This document shows positions 26,400 through 39,200 of a stretch of 64,000 bases of DNA, piece after piece. Made by a program: the position numbers and the translations under genes. Below the pieces are notes generated by a model, which did not search any database, was not told the origin of the DNA, and saw nothing but the letters and a program-made list of their open reading frames with translations. The stretch is from Hyaloscypha bicolor E (Eukaryota > Ascomycota > Leotiomycetes > Helotiales > Hyaloscyphaceae): positions 284,430 through 348,429 of the forward strand of contig NW_020194624.1 in NCBI RefSeq assembly GCF_002865645.1, given 5' to 3'. Within the stretch, counting starts at the first letter, position 1. Each line of letters starts with the position of its first letter.

Positions 26400-26646
26400 C
26401 GGAGGTACAGCCCATAAGTATTCACATAGCAACCGAATCGACAGGGGTCTATGAAAATTTAAACCCTCATAACTCTTTCAAAACGCGACATAAAAGCGCC
26501 TAGTAAACTCGATTATTATCTCATACACGTATTCTATTATGCTACCTCATTTTTCTGTTTTTTATAGCATTTTGTAGTTGCGTTGTAAGGGTTTGAAGTT
26601 CGAACCCCTGCTAGCGCTATATGAATACTTATGGGCTGTACCTCCG
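26400..26646. mobile_element. TA-flanked MITE, 247 bp
   Basis: The element begins CGGAGGTACAGCCC and ends with the reverse complement. The terminal inverted repeats are about 31 bp with a single C/T mismatch. It is flanked on both sides by TA (26398-26399 and 26647-26648), the target duplication of Tc1/mariner-type transposons. It has no coding capacity, so it is a non-autonomous miniature element. Its composition matches the island, so RIP has barely touched it. Confidence 0.9.
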
Positions 26647-26648
26647 TA

Positions 26649-27158
26649 GTAGTACGGTGGGTCTTGATAGCCCCGGTCGCATTAGCTGTAGAGTGGTTGT
26701 TCCAATGCTCATTTGCACCGAGTCAAGTGACGTGTGACTGGTTGAGGAGACGCTGTGGTGGTATTCGGATCCAATTGGCATTGTCTTTGGCCCGGCTGAT
26801 CGTAAGCTAACCAATATAATCTGCGCCGAAACTGGACCTCTCCAAAGTTCACCTCCGTCTTTGGACCTGAGCAGTCGCTGCTCTAACCTGAGCCCTGAAC
26901 CCTGAGCTCTGAGCATGCTGGTGAGTCAGCTGGATTATGCTCAGGGGGATCCTCTTCTAGCTCCCTGGAGAATCGGTTACAGTTTCCATGTTGTCTAAAT
27001 ATAAATCTTGCTAATGCCTGCTAGTCTGGAACATAGCCAGCTTTTCTAGCCTATTACGATGCGTGATAGTATCCGTTCTTGCTCCCCCATTACACTCGTT
27101 AAGGATCCTTGAAGGTTTATTCCGCCCGGCTAGTTCTTCGACTTTGCTGGTCGAGTTC
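26649..27158. other. Intergenic, no gene seen
   Basis: This is unique GC-balanced sequence between the MITE and the left inverted repeat of the large AT-rich block. Short frames on the minus strand run into the inverted repeat and show no recognisable motif. Confidence 0.4.
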
Positions 27159-27164
27159 GCTAAG

Positions 27165-27294
27165 TACGGAAAGCCGTAAGGATCAGAAGACCAAGCGATT
27201 TTCGAATCTGGTTTTCGACCTTCGATATCTGATTTGTGGTATGTGTACACCCCACTAAAAATCGCCCGTAACCAAAATACTATATTCTGCGGGC
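27165..27294 (+). repeat. Left arm of ~130 bp inverted repeat bounding the AT-rich block
   Basis: The arm starts TACGGAAAGC and ends at the GCGGGC next to the AT-rich interior. Its reverse complement is at 50023-50153, with only scattered differences, mostly transitions. The outside flanks are GCTAAG (27159-27164) and GCTGAG (50154-50159), a possible 6 bp target duplication with one transition. It looks like the terminal inverted repeat of a large DNA transposon or composite insertion. Confidence 0.8.
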
Positions 27295-28083
27295 GTAATT
27301 ACTATTATACTTATATATATAACTTATATAGAGATAGCCAAAATAAAGCTATTTGCAGTTACTAAATATACTAATATTTGTATTTGTCTTTACTATAATA
27401 TCTTTAGTATTCCCTCTATCTCTACTCCTGTCTTCGCTCCTCCTTTTTAACTACTATTAATCTTCCTTTAACTTATATAGTCTATATAATAGATTCTATA
27501 GATTACGAGATATATCTTCTTTACTATTATTATTCTTACTATTATCTCTTATAATACTCGAAATATTTCTATTTCTATTATCCTTTTTATTCTTATTCTT
27601 ATTCTCTTTTTTTCTCTTTTCTTTTCTCTTTATTACTCTCTTTGCTTTATTATTCTATTTCGAGGGTATTTATAGTTTTAAAGATTAAGGTTTTACGGAA
27701 ACTAATTTAGGAAAAGCTAGATTATTTAGTACTATATTAAGGTAATATAAAATATATATTCTATTATTATTATTATTATATCTATAATTATAATAGGCTT
27801 AATTAAATTTGCTCTAAACTTATATATACTTCTATTATAGGCCTTTAAAGTTCTTTTTTATATAATTAATATAAAATATAAGTACTAAATAGCCTCAAGT
27901 TTAATTATATACTATTTCTAGATTTATTATAATTTTCGGATTATCTAAATTAGTTAGATTATTTCTAGAATAAAACTTTATATCTTGAATTTCTAATATT
28001 TTTTATAATTTATATTATTTTATTAGAGATATTAAAAAGCTCGAAATAGTATTATTTATTAATAGTAATAGGAAGAGACTATA
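27295..28083. repeat. AT-rich RIP-degraded interior next to left inverted repeat
   Basis: There is no intact frame. A pyrimidine-rich stretch (27540-27665) reads on the minus strand as a Lys/Arg/Glu-rich segment, perhaps the tail of a former transposon protein. No family can be named. Confidence 0.5.
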
Positions 28084-28346
28084 TGTTATGAGTATAAGAT
28101 CTTGGGCCTGGAAGGTATAGTTAGACTGTTTCTATTTTGATAATTTAAAGCTAAAGAGAGAAGAGGATCTCGAAGGAGCCTCGGATCTAAATAATTACAA
28201 ACTATATACGGGCCTATATACTAGCTTAAGCTCGGGATTACGTATAATAATCAGGTGACTATAGATGCCTCGCTCAGATACCAGATGCCTTTCTAGCTCT
28301 AGTCTAATCCCTACTAGTACTATATATTATAATAACTATAATATTA
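28084..28346 (-). repeat. 3' LTR of the gypsy element
   Basis: The 263 bp repeat begins TGTTATGAG (plus) and matches 34015-34277 apart from RIP-type transitions. The polypurine tract lies directly at its inner edge at 28347-28360, which identifies it as the 3' LTR of a minus-strand element. Confidence 0.88.
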
Positions 28347-31300
28347 CTCCCTCTCTCGAAATAAGCTCGTTTCCGAACTTCGAAAGTCCCTATTGAATTT
28401 CCAAGTTACAGGTTATATATTAAAGGCCAGGGCCTTTTATATATAACTTTAAAGGATTTCCGTCCGTATTATATAGTTCTGGTAGTATATTATTCTTAGT
28501 ATAGTCTAACTAATAGGGGAGATTCTGGGGCGGTCCTGGCTATTCGGGATTCTTATTATAGAAGTTCTAAAGAGCTAGGATACTATTACTTAATAAGAAA
28601 ACAGGATATTATTCCGGATCTGGATCCTATTCTTTCTACTAGACTCGGTATTTTAGCTTTCTATAAAGTAGTTTTATTACTTATATTTCTTAAACTTTAT
28701 ACTCTATTTCTCCGTCTTATAGTTCTAATAGCAGAGGCTCCGGATTTGCTTATCCGGGAAGAGAATTACCTAAATCTTTATATAGCTTCTCTATATAAAA
28801 TACCGGATATATTCTTATTAATTCCGGAAGCTTGAGCCTAAAGAAATATCCTACTTATTCCAGGATTTCGTATAGTTCTTCTATTTAGTAAGCTAGCTTA
28901 TGGCTTAAATAATTATTCTTCTAGTACTTAGTAGTAATTCATATCTTGTTTCCTATTTCGAAGTTTACTAGTTAGTAGTATTTATTAGTTTAAATAGTAT
29001 AATATTCTTATATTTATATTATATTTTCTTATATCTTTTATTATAATTTATAGAGCCATATTACTAGGGCCTTTGCCTCTTATTTATTTAACTCTTTCTT
29101 TAAGGTACTTAATTATATTTGGGTTTTCTAGTCAAATAATATCTATAGTTTATAGCCTTTTTCTATAAGAAACGGGAATTAGCTTATAGTTTTATAGACT
29201 AGAGCTACCTATTAGTAGTTAATTATTACTATCTATTTATTCTAATTATCCTAATAGTAATTTATATAAGAATATAGCTATTAGTTAAAGTACTAGTTAA
29301 TAATTTCTATCTGGCTATTAGTTTGGAAATAGTTAGTAATTAATAACTTGAGCTTTATACTAATATATTTATAGAATTCGATCTAGAAATCCGATACGAA
29401 CTAGGGGCCTTAATTAGATACTATAGTCTCCGGGATACTAATTTAGTAAACTATATAGGTAAGAAATAGGGGCACTAACTCTTTAGCTATTATTATATCT
29501 CGGACAGAAATCGTAATAGAGCACTTATTTAGGTAATTAATAAAGATTACTATTATATTATACTTATTTCTATTCTCTGGGTATTTCTTGAAATTTACTA
29601 ATATATATTACTAGAGGTAGTTAGGGACTAGTAATAGATATAAAAGCCCTAGCTTCTTATTTCTGGAGATATAGAATTATTAATAGATATAGCAGTTATT
29701 TCTATACTAATTAATATCTATATCTTGGCCTGGCTAATAGTAGCGGGTCTAAAGAAGCTATTAAAGCTTGGTTCGTCCTAGATATCTTATTAGGGGCTAT
29801 ATATATGCCTCCTAAATAAGAGTAGTATATAAGGGCATCTCAGATATTATTATATTATTAGATATAAATAGTTTGCTATATTATAAAAGGAGGCTGTCTT
29901 ATAATATTTAAGTATCTTTCTTCTTATTTCTTGCCTTATCCCGTAGCTTTTCTAGTTCCGGTAACTCTTGGTTCTTACTTAATAGCTTATTTACTAGCTA
30001 GATACTATTATACTAGGTTTCTTCCTAAGCCGGGCTTACTAAGGCCTTAATTAGGGCTAACTAGAGATCCTATATAATATTATTATTAATCTTTTATTAT
30101 AGAAGGAGAATTTAGGTCTAGTAAGCTATTATTACCTTATTCTGGATAGTTATATCCTTATACTTCTTATTTAGGATATCTGCTTATTTATTTAACTTAT
30201 TTATCTAATATATAAACTTAAAGTAATAGTAGGAAAAGTATTCTATCTAGTAAGCTTATCTTACTAAAAGCTTCTTTATAGTTATAAAATACTTGAGAGC
30301 TCGGTAGTCTAAGTAAATTATAAAAGATACTTCCTATAGGCCTTTTAGTTCCGCTTATTATTTAGTTAAGAAAAGAATAATAGCAAGTATCTTTTTATTA
30401 TAGATATTATAGTTTAGCTTTACTAACTATATAGTCTTAAAAAAGAATACTACCGGATACTAGAGTCCTATCTGGGGGTCTTATTATAAGAGAATACCGG
30501 CTATAATTTTATTTAATATATTTGTCTTAATTATAGTAAAGAGGTTTAGGTTATAGTAATATAGAATTAGTACCGAGAATATAGCTTACTTTAGCTTAGT
30601 AAAACCTTTTTAATACTAGTCTATTTATTTAAACGGAACTCCCTTATATATTAGAGCTATTAGAGGCTTTACTATATAGCTATATTCTATAATAAAGTAC
30701 TAATAAAAGTTATAAAAACCCAGAAAGCCTTATATTTCTTTAATTATTTTTAGTAATTACTAGTTCTTAATAACTATTATCTTATCTAGGTCTATTTTAA
30801 TACCTCTAGTAAAGATAATAAAGCCTAGGTATTTTATATAAATAACCTTAAATTCTGATTTCTTAATATTTATTTAGAGGCCAGTATCTCGTAATTACTA
30901 AAGGATCTTTTATATATAGTTTTTATATTCTAGGGAATTATTCGAATAAATTAGGATATTATTTAAATAAGCTATATAAAAGATATTAAGATAATTAAAG
31001 AGGATATTATTTATATACCTCTAATATATAATAAGGCTATTAGTTAGGTTTTTCTAAAGAACTTTATATTTATAGGCCCTATATCTTATATGAAATATTA
31101 TAAGTTCTTCTAATTCTGGGTCTATTTAGATCTAATAAAATACTTGCTAAATATCTAGCTTTATATAGATTTTGGCTTAAGCTAGCTATATAAGAATCTT
31201 ATAAATAAGAGAAAGAAAATAATAATTCTTCTATATTAAGTTATTTAGCTTATAATAATTAATATAGAATTAGAGAGCTTTATTAGTCTTTTTTATAAAA

Positions 31301-33670
31301 AGGATTAGAAATATAAAAGAGAACTGGCTTGGCTTAATAAAGCCTTATTAGAAGTTCTTTTTAAAGAAATGCTTGATTTCCTATAGCTTATAAATTAACT
31401 ATTAATAAAGCGGGAAATATACTAGGCTCTCTGGGCCTTTGGGATTATTAATCTAAATCTTGTAGTTATATAATTAATATAGGAATAAGATATTTAATAT
31501 TTCTTTTAAAAAGATATCTATAAATTTCTTAAATTCCTTTAGTAAAACTCTTACTAGCTACTATAGCTCTATTTCTCCTAGTTATTATTTACCCGAAATA
31601 AATTTATTCTCTTATTATAATTCTAGCTTTTTATTAATCTCGAAAAATAGTATTATAAAGAAAGAGTTCTTTTTCTTTTATTGGTTTATCTAAAAAGCAG
31701 CCGGCAAAATACCTATAATATTAATTATAGGCCTCGACTGGCTCTTATAGCTTTTCTTTAAATAGTATGGTTTTAATATTTCTATTTCTAGCTTAAAAGA
31801 AATCTTTATATTTCCTAAGACTACCTGTATTTCTCTATAGTATTAAGCTTAATTCTTTTATTATATATAGCTTTCTGAATCCGGATTAGAAAGAGAATAA
31901 GAAGGTTTCCTTTTTATAAGCTAAGGTCTCTAGGACTTATTTATAGCTATGGCTTTATTCTTTTTATTTATATCTTTTTAGTATTAGTTACTTTTTCCAG
32001 GTTCCAAGTTCTTATATATAGTAATTAGGACCTTATTCTAACTCTTTTTTCTAGGCTAATTATCTGGCCAGATTAATTTTCTATTCTTATAATTAATTAG
32101 AATACTAGTACTTATAAACTATTATTATTCTAAAATTATATTATACTTTCCTAGTCCTATAACTAGTATAGGTATTAGGACCTTCCGTTTATTAATTAAA
32201 AGTATAAACTTAATATAATAAGTAATAGATATGGCCTGCTTACTATTAAATCCTCTTATATTATAGGGTAATACTAATTAAATAGGCTTAATATCTAGAA
32301 ATTATTTAATTATTCTTATAAATTTGAAATTAATAAAAGTATATCTATTTACTTTAGTATTAATAAGAAAAGAAGTCTTAATATCTAATCTATTATTACT
32401 AATTATATAAAGAAGTATAAATGCTTTACTTTCTAGTAGCTAGCTTAAATTAACTTCTGCTATATTTATATAATATAGCCCTAAAGAGGAAACTTCCTTT
32501 AGAAGTCCTTATTTCCCTATTCTATATCCTTGGATAGCTTACTTATAATAAGTACTACTAGCTTAGCTACTAAGACTTGTTTTATATATTTGGTTTTGGG
32601 CTCTAGATAGCTTCTAGATATATAACTAAATTTATTATAGTTATAGTACTTGAGATCTGAGGATCCAGGCTTCGGGATAGCAGGCTTATCTATTACTAGG
32701 GTCTTGGGAGCAGGCTTTATATAAGGGGCGCCTTCTGAACTTGGCTTATCTATATCTTTATTAGCTTTCTTAGATATCTGGTTTTTCTTTTTATAATAAA
32801 CTCGGATTTACTAGTTATTTATAATATAGTATTATATAAACTTTGTAGTACAAATAGCCGGGTTATTATAGTATATAGCTATAGCCTCTTAGAGCTTCTA
32901 GGTAAGCTTATTATTTAGGTTATTCTTAAGGTTTTATAGGTTAATATTTCCGTTTATTATATATTTCAGGAATAGAATATAGAATTCCTAAAAGATCTAA
33001 CTCTTCTTTATAAATAGCTCCTTAAAAGCTTACCGAGTATTATACTTCTTATTTGGGTTACCGTATAGCTTCTTTAGGTAGATATATAGTTCTCTAATAG
33101 TCTTATATATATATTAACTATTCTAGTTTAGGCAGGAGAAGATTAGTATAAGGGTATAACTACTTATATGGCCGGAAATATAGATAATCTTGAGGTTTTT
33201 TATCTAGTAAGTATTAGAGTTATTATAGAGCTTATTCTTGATCTAAACTAACTAATTATTAAAGGTAATATTATCCTTAATTATGTTTTTAAAAATAAGA
33301 GAATTAGAGAATTTAACTAAGTATTTATTTTCTAGAATAGGGGAACTAGTTATTTCTATAGACTATATAATAAGCTTTTTAATAATGGCTTTATTCTTTT
33401 ATAGGGCTTGCTTGGTTTCTTTTAGCTAATTATAATAATTCTTACTATAGGTAAGGATATTATATATCTTTAGAATTAGCTTAATAATCTCTTTATATAA
33501 AGCCTCTGGGCTTCGGAATAACTCTTGGAAGTTTGCCTTTAATAGAGCAGGTTCCTCTTCTTTTTTAGCTTTCTAAAAGAGAATATCTTTCTTATTATAA
33601 GTATTAATAGGATATTTGGACCTTTTAAGAGATTTAATAAGAGGCTCTAGTCCATCTTCTAGTAGTATAC

Positions 33671-33750
33671 TAGTAGTATCTTATACTAGTAGTATCTTAT
33701 ACTAGTAGTATCTTATACTAGTAGTATCTTATACTAGTAGTATCTTATAC
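33671..33750. repeat. 16 bp tandem repeat, five copies
   Basis: The unit TAGTAGTATCTTATAC is repeated five times without change, with a related partial copy before it. It sits within the gag-proximal part of the gypsy element. The unit length is not a multiple of three, so it would break a frame. Perfect identity inside mutated DNA suggests expansion after RIP. Confidence 0.85.
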
Positions 33751-34014
33751 TATAGCTTCTTCTGACTTATCTAGTTATTCTGGGATTTGCTTTCTTATAG
33801 GTCTTTATTTAGTAATAAGGTTACTAGCCTATCTGCTTATCTGGCTGGTTTAGGGCTTTCTTATCTAGTTATTCTAGAGCTTTCTTTTATTCTAATATTA
33901 GTTAACTAATACGGGAATAGCTATAGTATATTATATCTATACTTATTAAAAACTAATTAGATAAGTATTATTTAAATCTTTTATAGGATTAAGAAATAGA
34001 AGAGCTTTGAATTA

Positions 34015-34277
34015 TATTATAAGTATAAGATCTTGGACCTGAAAGATATAGTTAGACTATTTCTATTTCAATAATTTAAAGCTAAAGAGAGAAGAGGATC
34101 TTAAAGAAACCTCGGATCTAAATAATTACAAGCTATATATAGGCTTATATACTAGCTTAAGCTCGGGGTTACATATAATAATTAAGTAACTATAGATATC
34201 TTACTTAGATACCAGATACCTCTCTAGCTCTAGTCTAACTTTTACTAGTATTATATATTATAATAACTATAATATTA
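34015..34277 (-). repeat. 5' LTR of the gypsy element
   Basis: The partner of the repeat at 28084-28346, same length. It is the more mutated copy (for example TATTATAAG for TGTTATGAG). The primer binding site next to it could not be assigned to a tRNA after mutation. Confidence 0.87.
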
Positions 34278-36076
34278 TAAAGTTTTTAAGAAAAAAGAAA
34301 AGTTTAGTAGATTTAATAAATTATTATTTTAATATTTAATTAGTACTATATTCTAGCTTTTTATATAAGAAGAATATAACTTATTACTTTTCTATAATAT
34401 CTCGAGTTTTAAAGTCTTTATATTTAAGCTATATTATATTACTTATTTTTATTAAATAAGTATTAGTTATTAATATTACTAATATTATATATATTATATT
34501 TCTTTTCTTTTTTAAGAACTTCTTTAATAGTATAATAAAGGATTATATTTATTTTATAGTAAGAAGAAAGGCTTAAATAATACTTGGAAAAAAAAAGATA
34601 AAGAGAAAATTAGATATAATATTATAGTTAAGAGAAAAAGAATTAGTTAGAAAGAAAAGAAAGCCTTTTTATAATACTTTTTTCCCGAGAAGTAATTATG
34701 AATTCGGAATTACTTTTATATTATAAAGGCCTAAAAAATATAAAAGAACGGATTTATAAACGAATTAGAAAATTAGATTAACTTTTTTAAACTCTTTCTT
34801 TTATAAAATAATAATTAATTTGCAAATAAAAGTAATAATAGAATTAATAAATTAATTAGAAAATAGAATTAATTTTATAAGTAATAGTATTTACTATACT
34901 AATATTACTTTTATAAAAAGAAATTATAAAATATAATTTCCGGGCTAAATAAATAAGTTAAGTAAACTATATTTATAAATCTATTACTAGTATAATACTA
35001 AGATATAAATAAAGAATTTCTAGTTAAACTTAGAAAATATAGAATTAGATTAGGAAGTCTAATAATTTTGAAATTATATAAATAATAAGTTACCTTCTCT
35101 AAATTTTATACTAGTTTCTCGGATTTAGGGAATTATATAGTTATATAATATTAAAAATAAGCTTTCTTTATATATAGGAAATGAAATATTAGTATTATTT
35201 TATAATCTAAATATAATATATCTAGATAATATAATATAAAAATAAGACTATTTTTAGTAGTTATAATATTATATTTTATATAAATATAAAAGTAGGGTTT
35301 TTATATTAGTATAAACTAATATTTAAAAATTATATATTTCCTTTTTTTTTCTAATTATTATTATTATAATTTATAAACTATATTATATTATAGAAACTAA
35401 TAGAATTAATTCTTAATTATAGGAATAATATTAAACTCAAATTAAAGAGCTTTATTATATTTAAGAAAAGATTCTTTAGAATATTAGATATGTCTTATAA
35501 TTAGAAGAGTTTAATACTAATAAAACTAGCTATATTATTTAATTATAATAATAAAATACTAAACTCTTTCCGGATTAATAATAAGTAAAATATAAGATAT
35601 ATTTCTATAATAAGAAGCTAGTTAAGATAATATATTACTTCTAGTATTAGAACTATTTATTTAAATATATACTTTAAATCTTTAATTATAAACTTAATTA
35701 TTTTAGGCTTAATATATATATTCTAAAAATAATTTAATATTATTATAAGCTTTAATTAAGACGAAATCGATTTAATACTAAGTATATTAATACTTTTAAA
35801 AAAGCTAAAGAATTTATTTTTAAGAAACTAAAAAGTAATTAATTAATCCGGTATAGCTATAGGAGAATATATTACTAGGTTCAAAAAAATACTAGTAAAT
35901 TTATATTCTATAAAAAAGTATAATAAATATTTAGGATATTAAATAAAATAAAAATAAAGATATAATATAAATATAAGAATTAGAAATATAAAAGGTTTAT
36001 TATTAAGAGGCCAGGTTAATATTAGTTTATAAATAAATATAATAAGTTATTTTATTATAGCTTCTAGATTTATAGT
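34278..36076. repeat. AT-rich RIP-degraded segment between two retrotransposons
   Basis: No intact frame and no host gene are seen. Plus-strand frames contain long Lys/Tyr/Asn-rich runs with RIP stops, probably a remnant of the older element into which the gypsy and copia elements inserted. Confidence 0.5.
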
Positions 36077-36247
36077 TAATATATATAAAGATTATAGAAT
36101 AAGAAGTTATATTAAATAGTAAAAGAGTTAATTAAACTAGCTAGAAAAGAGCTTAAATAAAGTATAAAGCTTTAGGAAGTAAGTATATAGATTCTAACTA
36201 AGCAGAGCAATTATACTAGTCCTAATTCAGTAATTCTTACTATAATA
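36077..36247 (-). repeat. 3' LTR of the copia element
   Basis: This 171 bp unit matches 43323-43493 over its full length, with RIP-type differences. It is the 3' LTR because the reverse transcriptase frame on the minus strand reads toward it. Confidence 0.87.
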
Positions 36248-39200
36248 CACTTTCCAGGAAGGCATAATACTGTATTCTACCTGTTTTACCTAATTAGAGA
36301 GCTTTAAAATAGCGAAATTCGTCTAATATATAGGATTTGCAGAGCTATATTAATATTCCGATCCGAATAGGCTTAGTATATATTGTTTTTCCAGATTATT
36401 AAATTCCAGGGAAACCTTATATAAACCCTCTCTTTTTACTAACTCCAGAGCCTCTAATTAAATACTCTTCTTTAATATTCTTCTAGAGATTTCTTCTTAA
36501 GCTTCTAATTATTATAAATATAGTTTCTATCTCTTCTTATACTACTATTAAGTTAATTCCGGCTTGTAAATCCAAGGTATTTTTAACCCAAAACATATTC
36601 TTGCTTTATTTTTTATTAACTTTAAATAGTATTAAGTAGCTTGCAAGTCCGCTATAAATATAGCTCTTGACTATTAATATAAAGCTTACTTTTAATAGAA
36701 TATTAAGGTTCAGATCCCTATAATATCTTCTAATACTTTTAGTACCCCTTTACTAAAAATAAAGAAGTCTATACCAAAGCCTTATACTTCTTGTTCTGCT
36801 TATACTAGTCTCAGAGAGATCCCTTATATAGGTTATTATAAGTTCTTTATACTATTCCAAAGCTCGTTTTGACTTAATATAGTCTTATCTGCTCTAAAAG
36901 GCAAGAGTAATAGTTCTTGCTATAATACTATTAGCCGAGGTTCTCGTTACTAGAAATATACTTCTAGTTATTTTTATTTAGCTATTCCAATCTCTTATAT
37001 CCCTATTATATAGCTCTTTCTTATAGAACTTCCGATTACTAAAGATACTATAAGCTTTCTTTTCTTGATTCTCTTTTATAGATTCTAACTATTTTAAAGT
37101 ATTTATTTGCTCTTAAGTACTCTATTTATATTATATTTGAGATTACTAAATCTAATAAAGAAAATAGTAATAAGAGCTTTTCTATTAAGGTTTAAGAGGC
37201 TATTAATAGAAATAAGAAATAGTTCAATCGAGTAAAGGGCCTTCTATATAAGCTTATTAATACTATAATAAAGTGCCTTTAGATCTCCTGCTATTAACTC
37301 TTAAGCTCTATTATTTTAATAGATTTTATAAATAAAAGACATAAATAAAAGCCTCTTTTTATATGATTTAATTATTTCGATTTTTATTCTAATATCCTAA
37401 AGATTTAATAAAGCTCTAAAGTTCTCGAATTTAAATTAGAATAGATTTTTTATAAGTCTATTAGCGGGTATATTACTTATTTAAAGATATATAACTTAAA
37501 ATATATCTTTACTATATTCTTAATATAGTTATATATTCTAGATATTAATATAATAGAGCTTTATAGTAATTCTTTTATTCTTTCTAATAATTAGTTAAAT
37601 GGTTTGCTTATTATTATAGAATATAGTTCAGAGCTCTCTAAAATCTAAATATAGATCTCTAAATAGCCTCTAGAGAGCTATAGTTTCCTTTACTATATAA
37701 GTAACTTTATATATTTCTAATTCAGTTAAAGAGATAGTTATAGAACTTTATTAAGCGGCTTTCTATAATATTAAACCTCTAAATAAGGAGATTATATATC
37801 TATAGCTCGATTATTATATATTTAGGTTATCTATATATAAAGTATTAGATATAATCTATAGCTATATTTCTCTATATTTCCTATTATACTAAATTACTAA
37901 AAACCGGATTCTAAATAGGTATTAGAGAACCTAATTTATAGCTATAAAGTGCTTTAGAGCAGGGTTTATTAAGAACTGAGAGAGTACTAAAGTAATAAAA
38001 GCTATATCTAGTCTAATTATAATTATAATATAAAGTAGTAATCTAACTTTTTCTTAATATATCTTAATTTAATATAAATAAGCTTAACTATTATATCTTT
38101 AAAAATCGATTCTAGGTAATAGAGTACTAGGGCACTTCCTATTTACTACCCTAAACTTCTTAATAATCTTCTTAATATAGGTATTATAAACTAGCCAGAG
38201 CTTTTTAGCTTTCTAATCTCTAATTATATAAATTTCTAAGAACTATTTTATATCCCGTATATTATAAAGCTCGTAAACTATCTTAATCTAAGTAATAATT
38301 AATTAAGTATATATTTTATTATTCTTATAATAAAGTACTTAAAAGTTATTTATATAGAAAATAATAAAGATCTTATAATTTATATTTATATAAATACAAG
38401 GCTTTTTATTAAGTCCCGAGAGTCTAATTCTCTTAAAAGTATCTGTCTAGTACTTATACTATAGAGCAAAAGAGTCTTATAGCCTATATAGAGCTCGATT
38501 TACCTCTACTATATAGCCTGGTATCTTGAAACCGTCCGGTAACTTATATACTATTATAGGCCTATTAGAATCTCTTTCTATATTAATAAATATATTTATA
38601 ATATTAAATTACTTTATTTCCAGATTAAAATAAGCCATAATTATACTAGTTACTTAAAAAGACCTTACTATAAATATAGCAGTATATATAAATAGAAGTA
38701 ATGCCTTCTCTTAGAGATCTTTATAAATTACTAGCCTTAAGTAATACCGAGTAATATATCTATTAGAATTAATTTTATATATAAATATCTATTTTAAAGA
38801 AATTAAAGATATATTTGCTTTATTACTAGAAATAATTCTCTAGTAATTTTAAGCTTTAAAGTTATTAATCTCTAGTTTAGTATCCGATTTAAAGTACTCT
38901 CTAACTAGATACTTCTCTAGATTATTTTATGTTTTTAGAGCTTTCGGAAGATTATTAATATGAATTTTTCTTATTATTATATTATCCGGAGTACTTTACT
39001 CTAAATATACTCTTAATTAAACTACTACTATAATTATGGTATATATAGTCTTATAATTGAATTCCTTCTTATAATTCTCTAGCTAATTAGGCCAGAGAGA
39101 CCCTAAAAGAGACTCTAAGTAATTAATCTAATTCGATTTACCTATTATTTATAGTAGTATACTTACTATAATAATTATATTACTACTAGCTTTACCTGAA

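Larger units (their letters stand above)
28084..34277 (-). mobile_element. Complete Ty3/gypsy retrotransposon, RIP-inactivated
   Basis: Two 263 bp direct repeats (28084-28346 and 34015-34277) flank a minus-strand pol that is full of stops. Reverse transcriptase is legible near 30940-31330: VDYRKLNNL, then a catalytic box read as YLNNILIYS where YLDD is expected. Integrase is legible near 29230-29720: a VNFK block, IPETIVSNQGPQFVSDF and QIEIINQY. Reverse transcriptase lying upstream of integrase on the minus strand gives gypsy order. A purine-rich tract (GAGAGAGGGAG) abuts the 3' LTR on the element strand. No clear target duplication was found. Catalytic Asp codons read as Asn through G-to-A change. 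Confidence 0.88.

Noticed and set aside
26085..26503. Overlapping plus-strand frames of 80-110 codons
   Set aside because: They run into the TA-flanked MITE, overlap each other in different frames and show no family resemblance.
26585..26625. GTTCGAACCCC resembling a tRNA T-loop
   Set aside because: No acceptor, D or anticodon arm can be paired around it, and it lies inside the MITE.
28079..34282. Target-site duplication of the gypsy element
   Set aside because: The flanks CTATA and TAAAG do not match, so no duplication is claimed.
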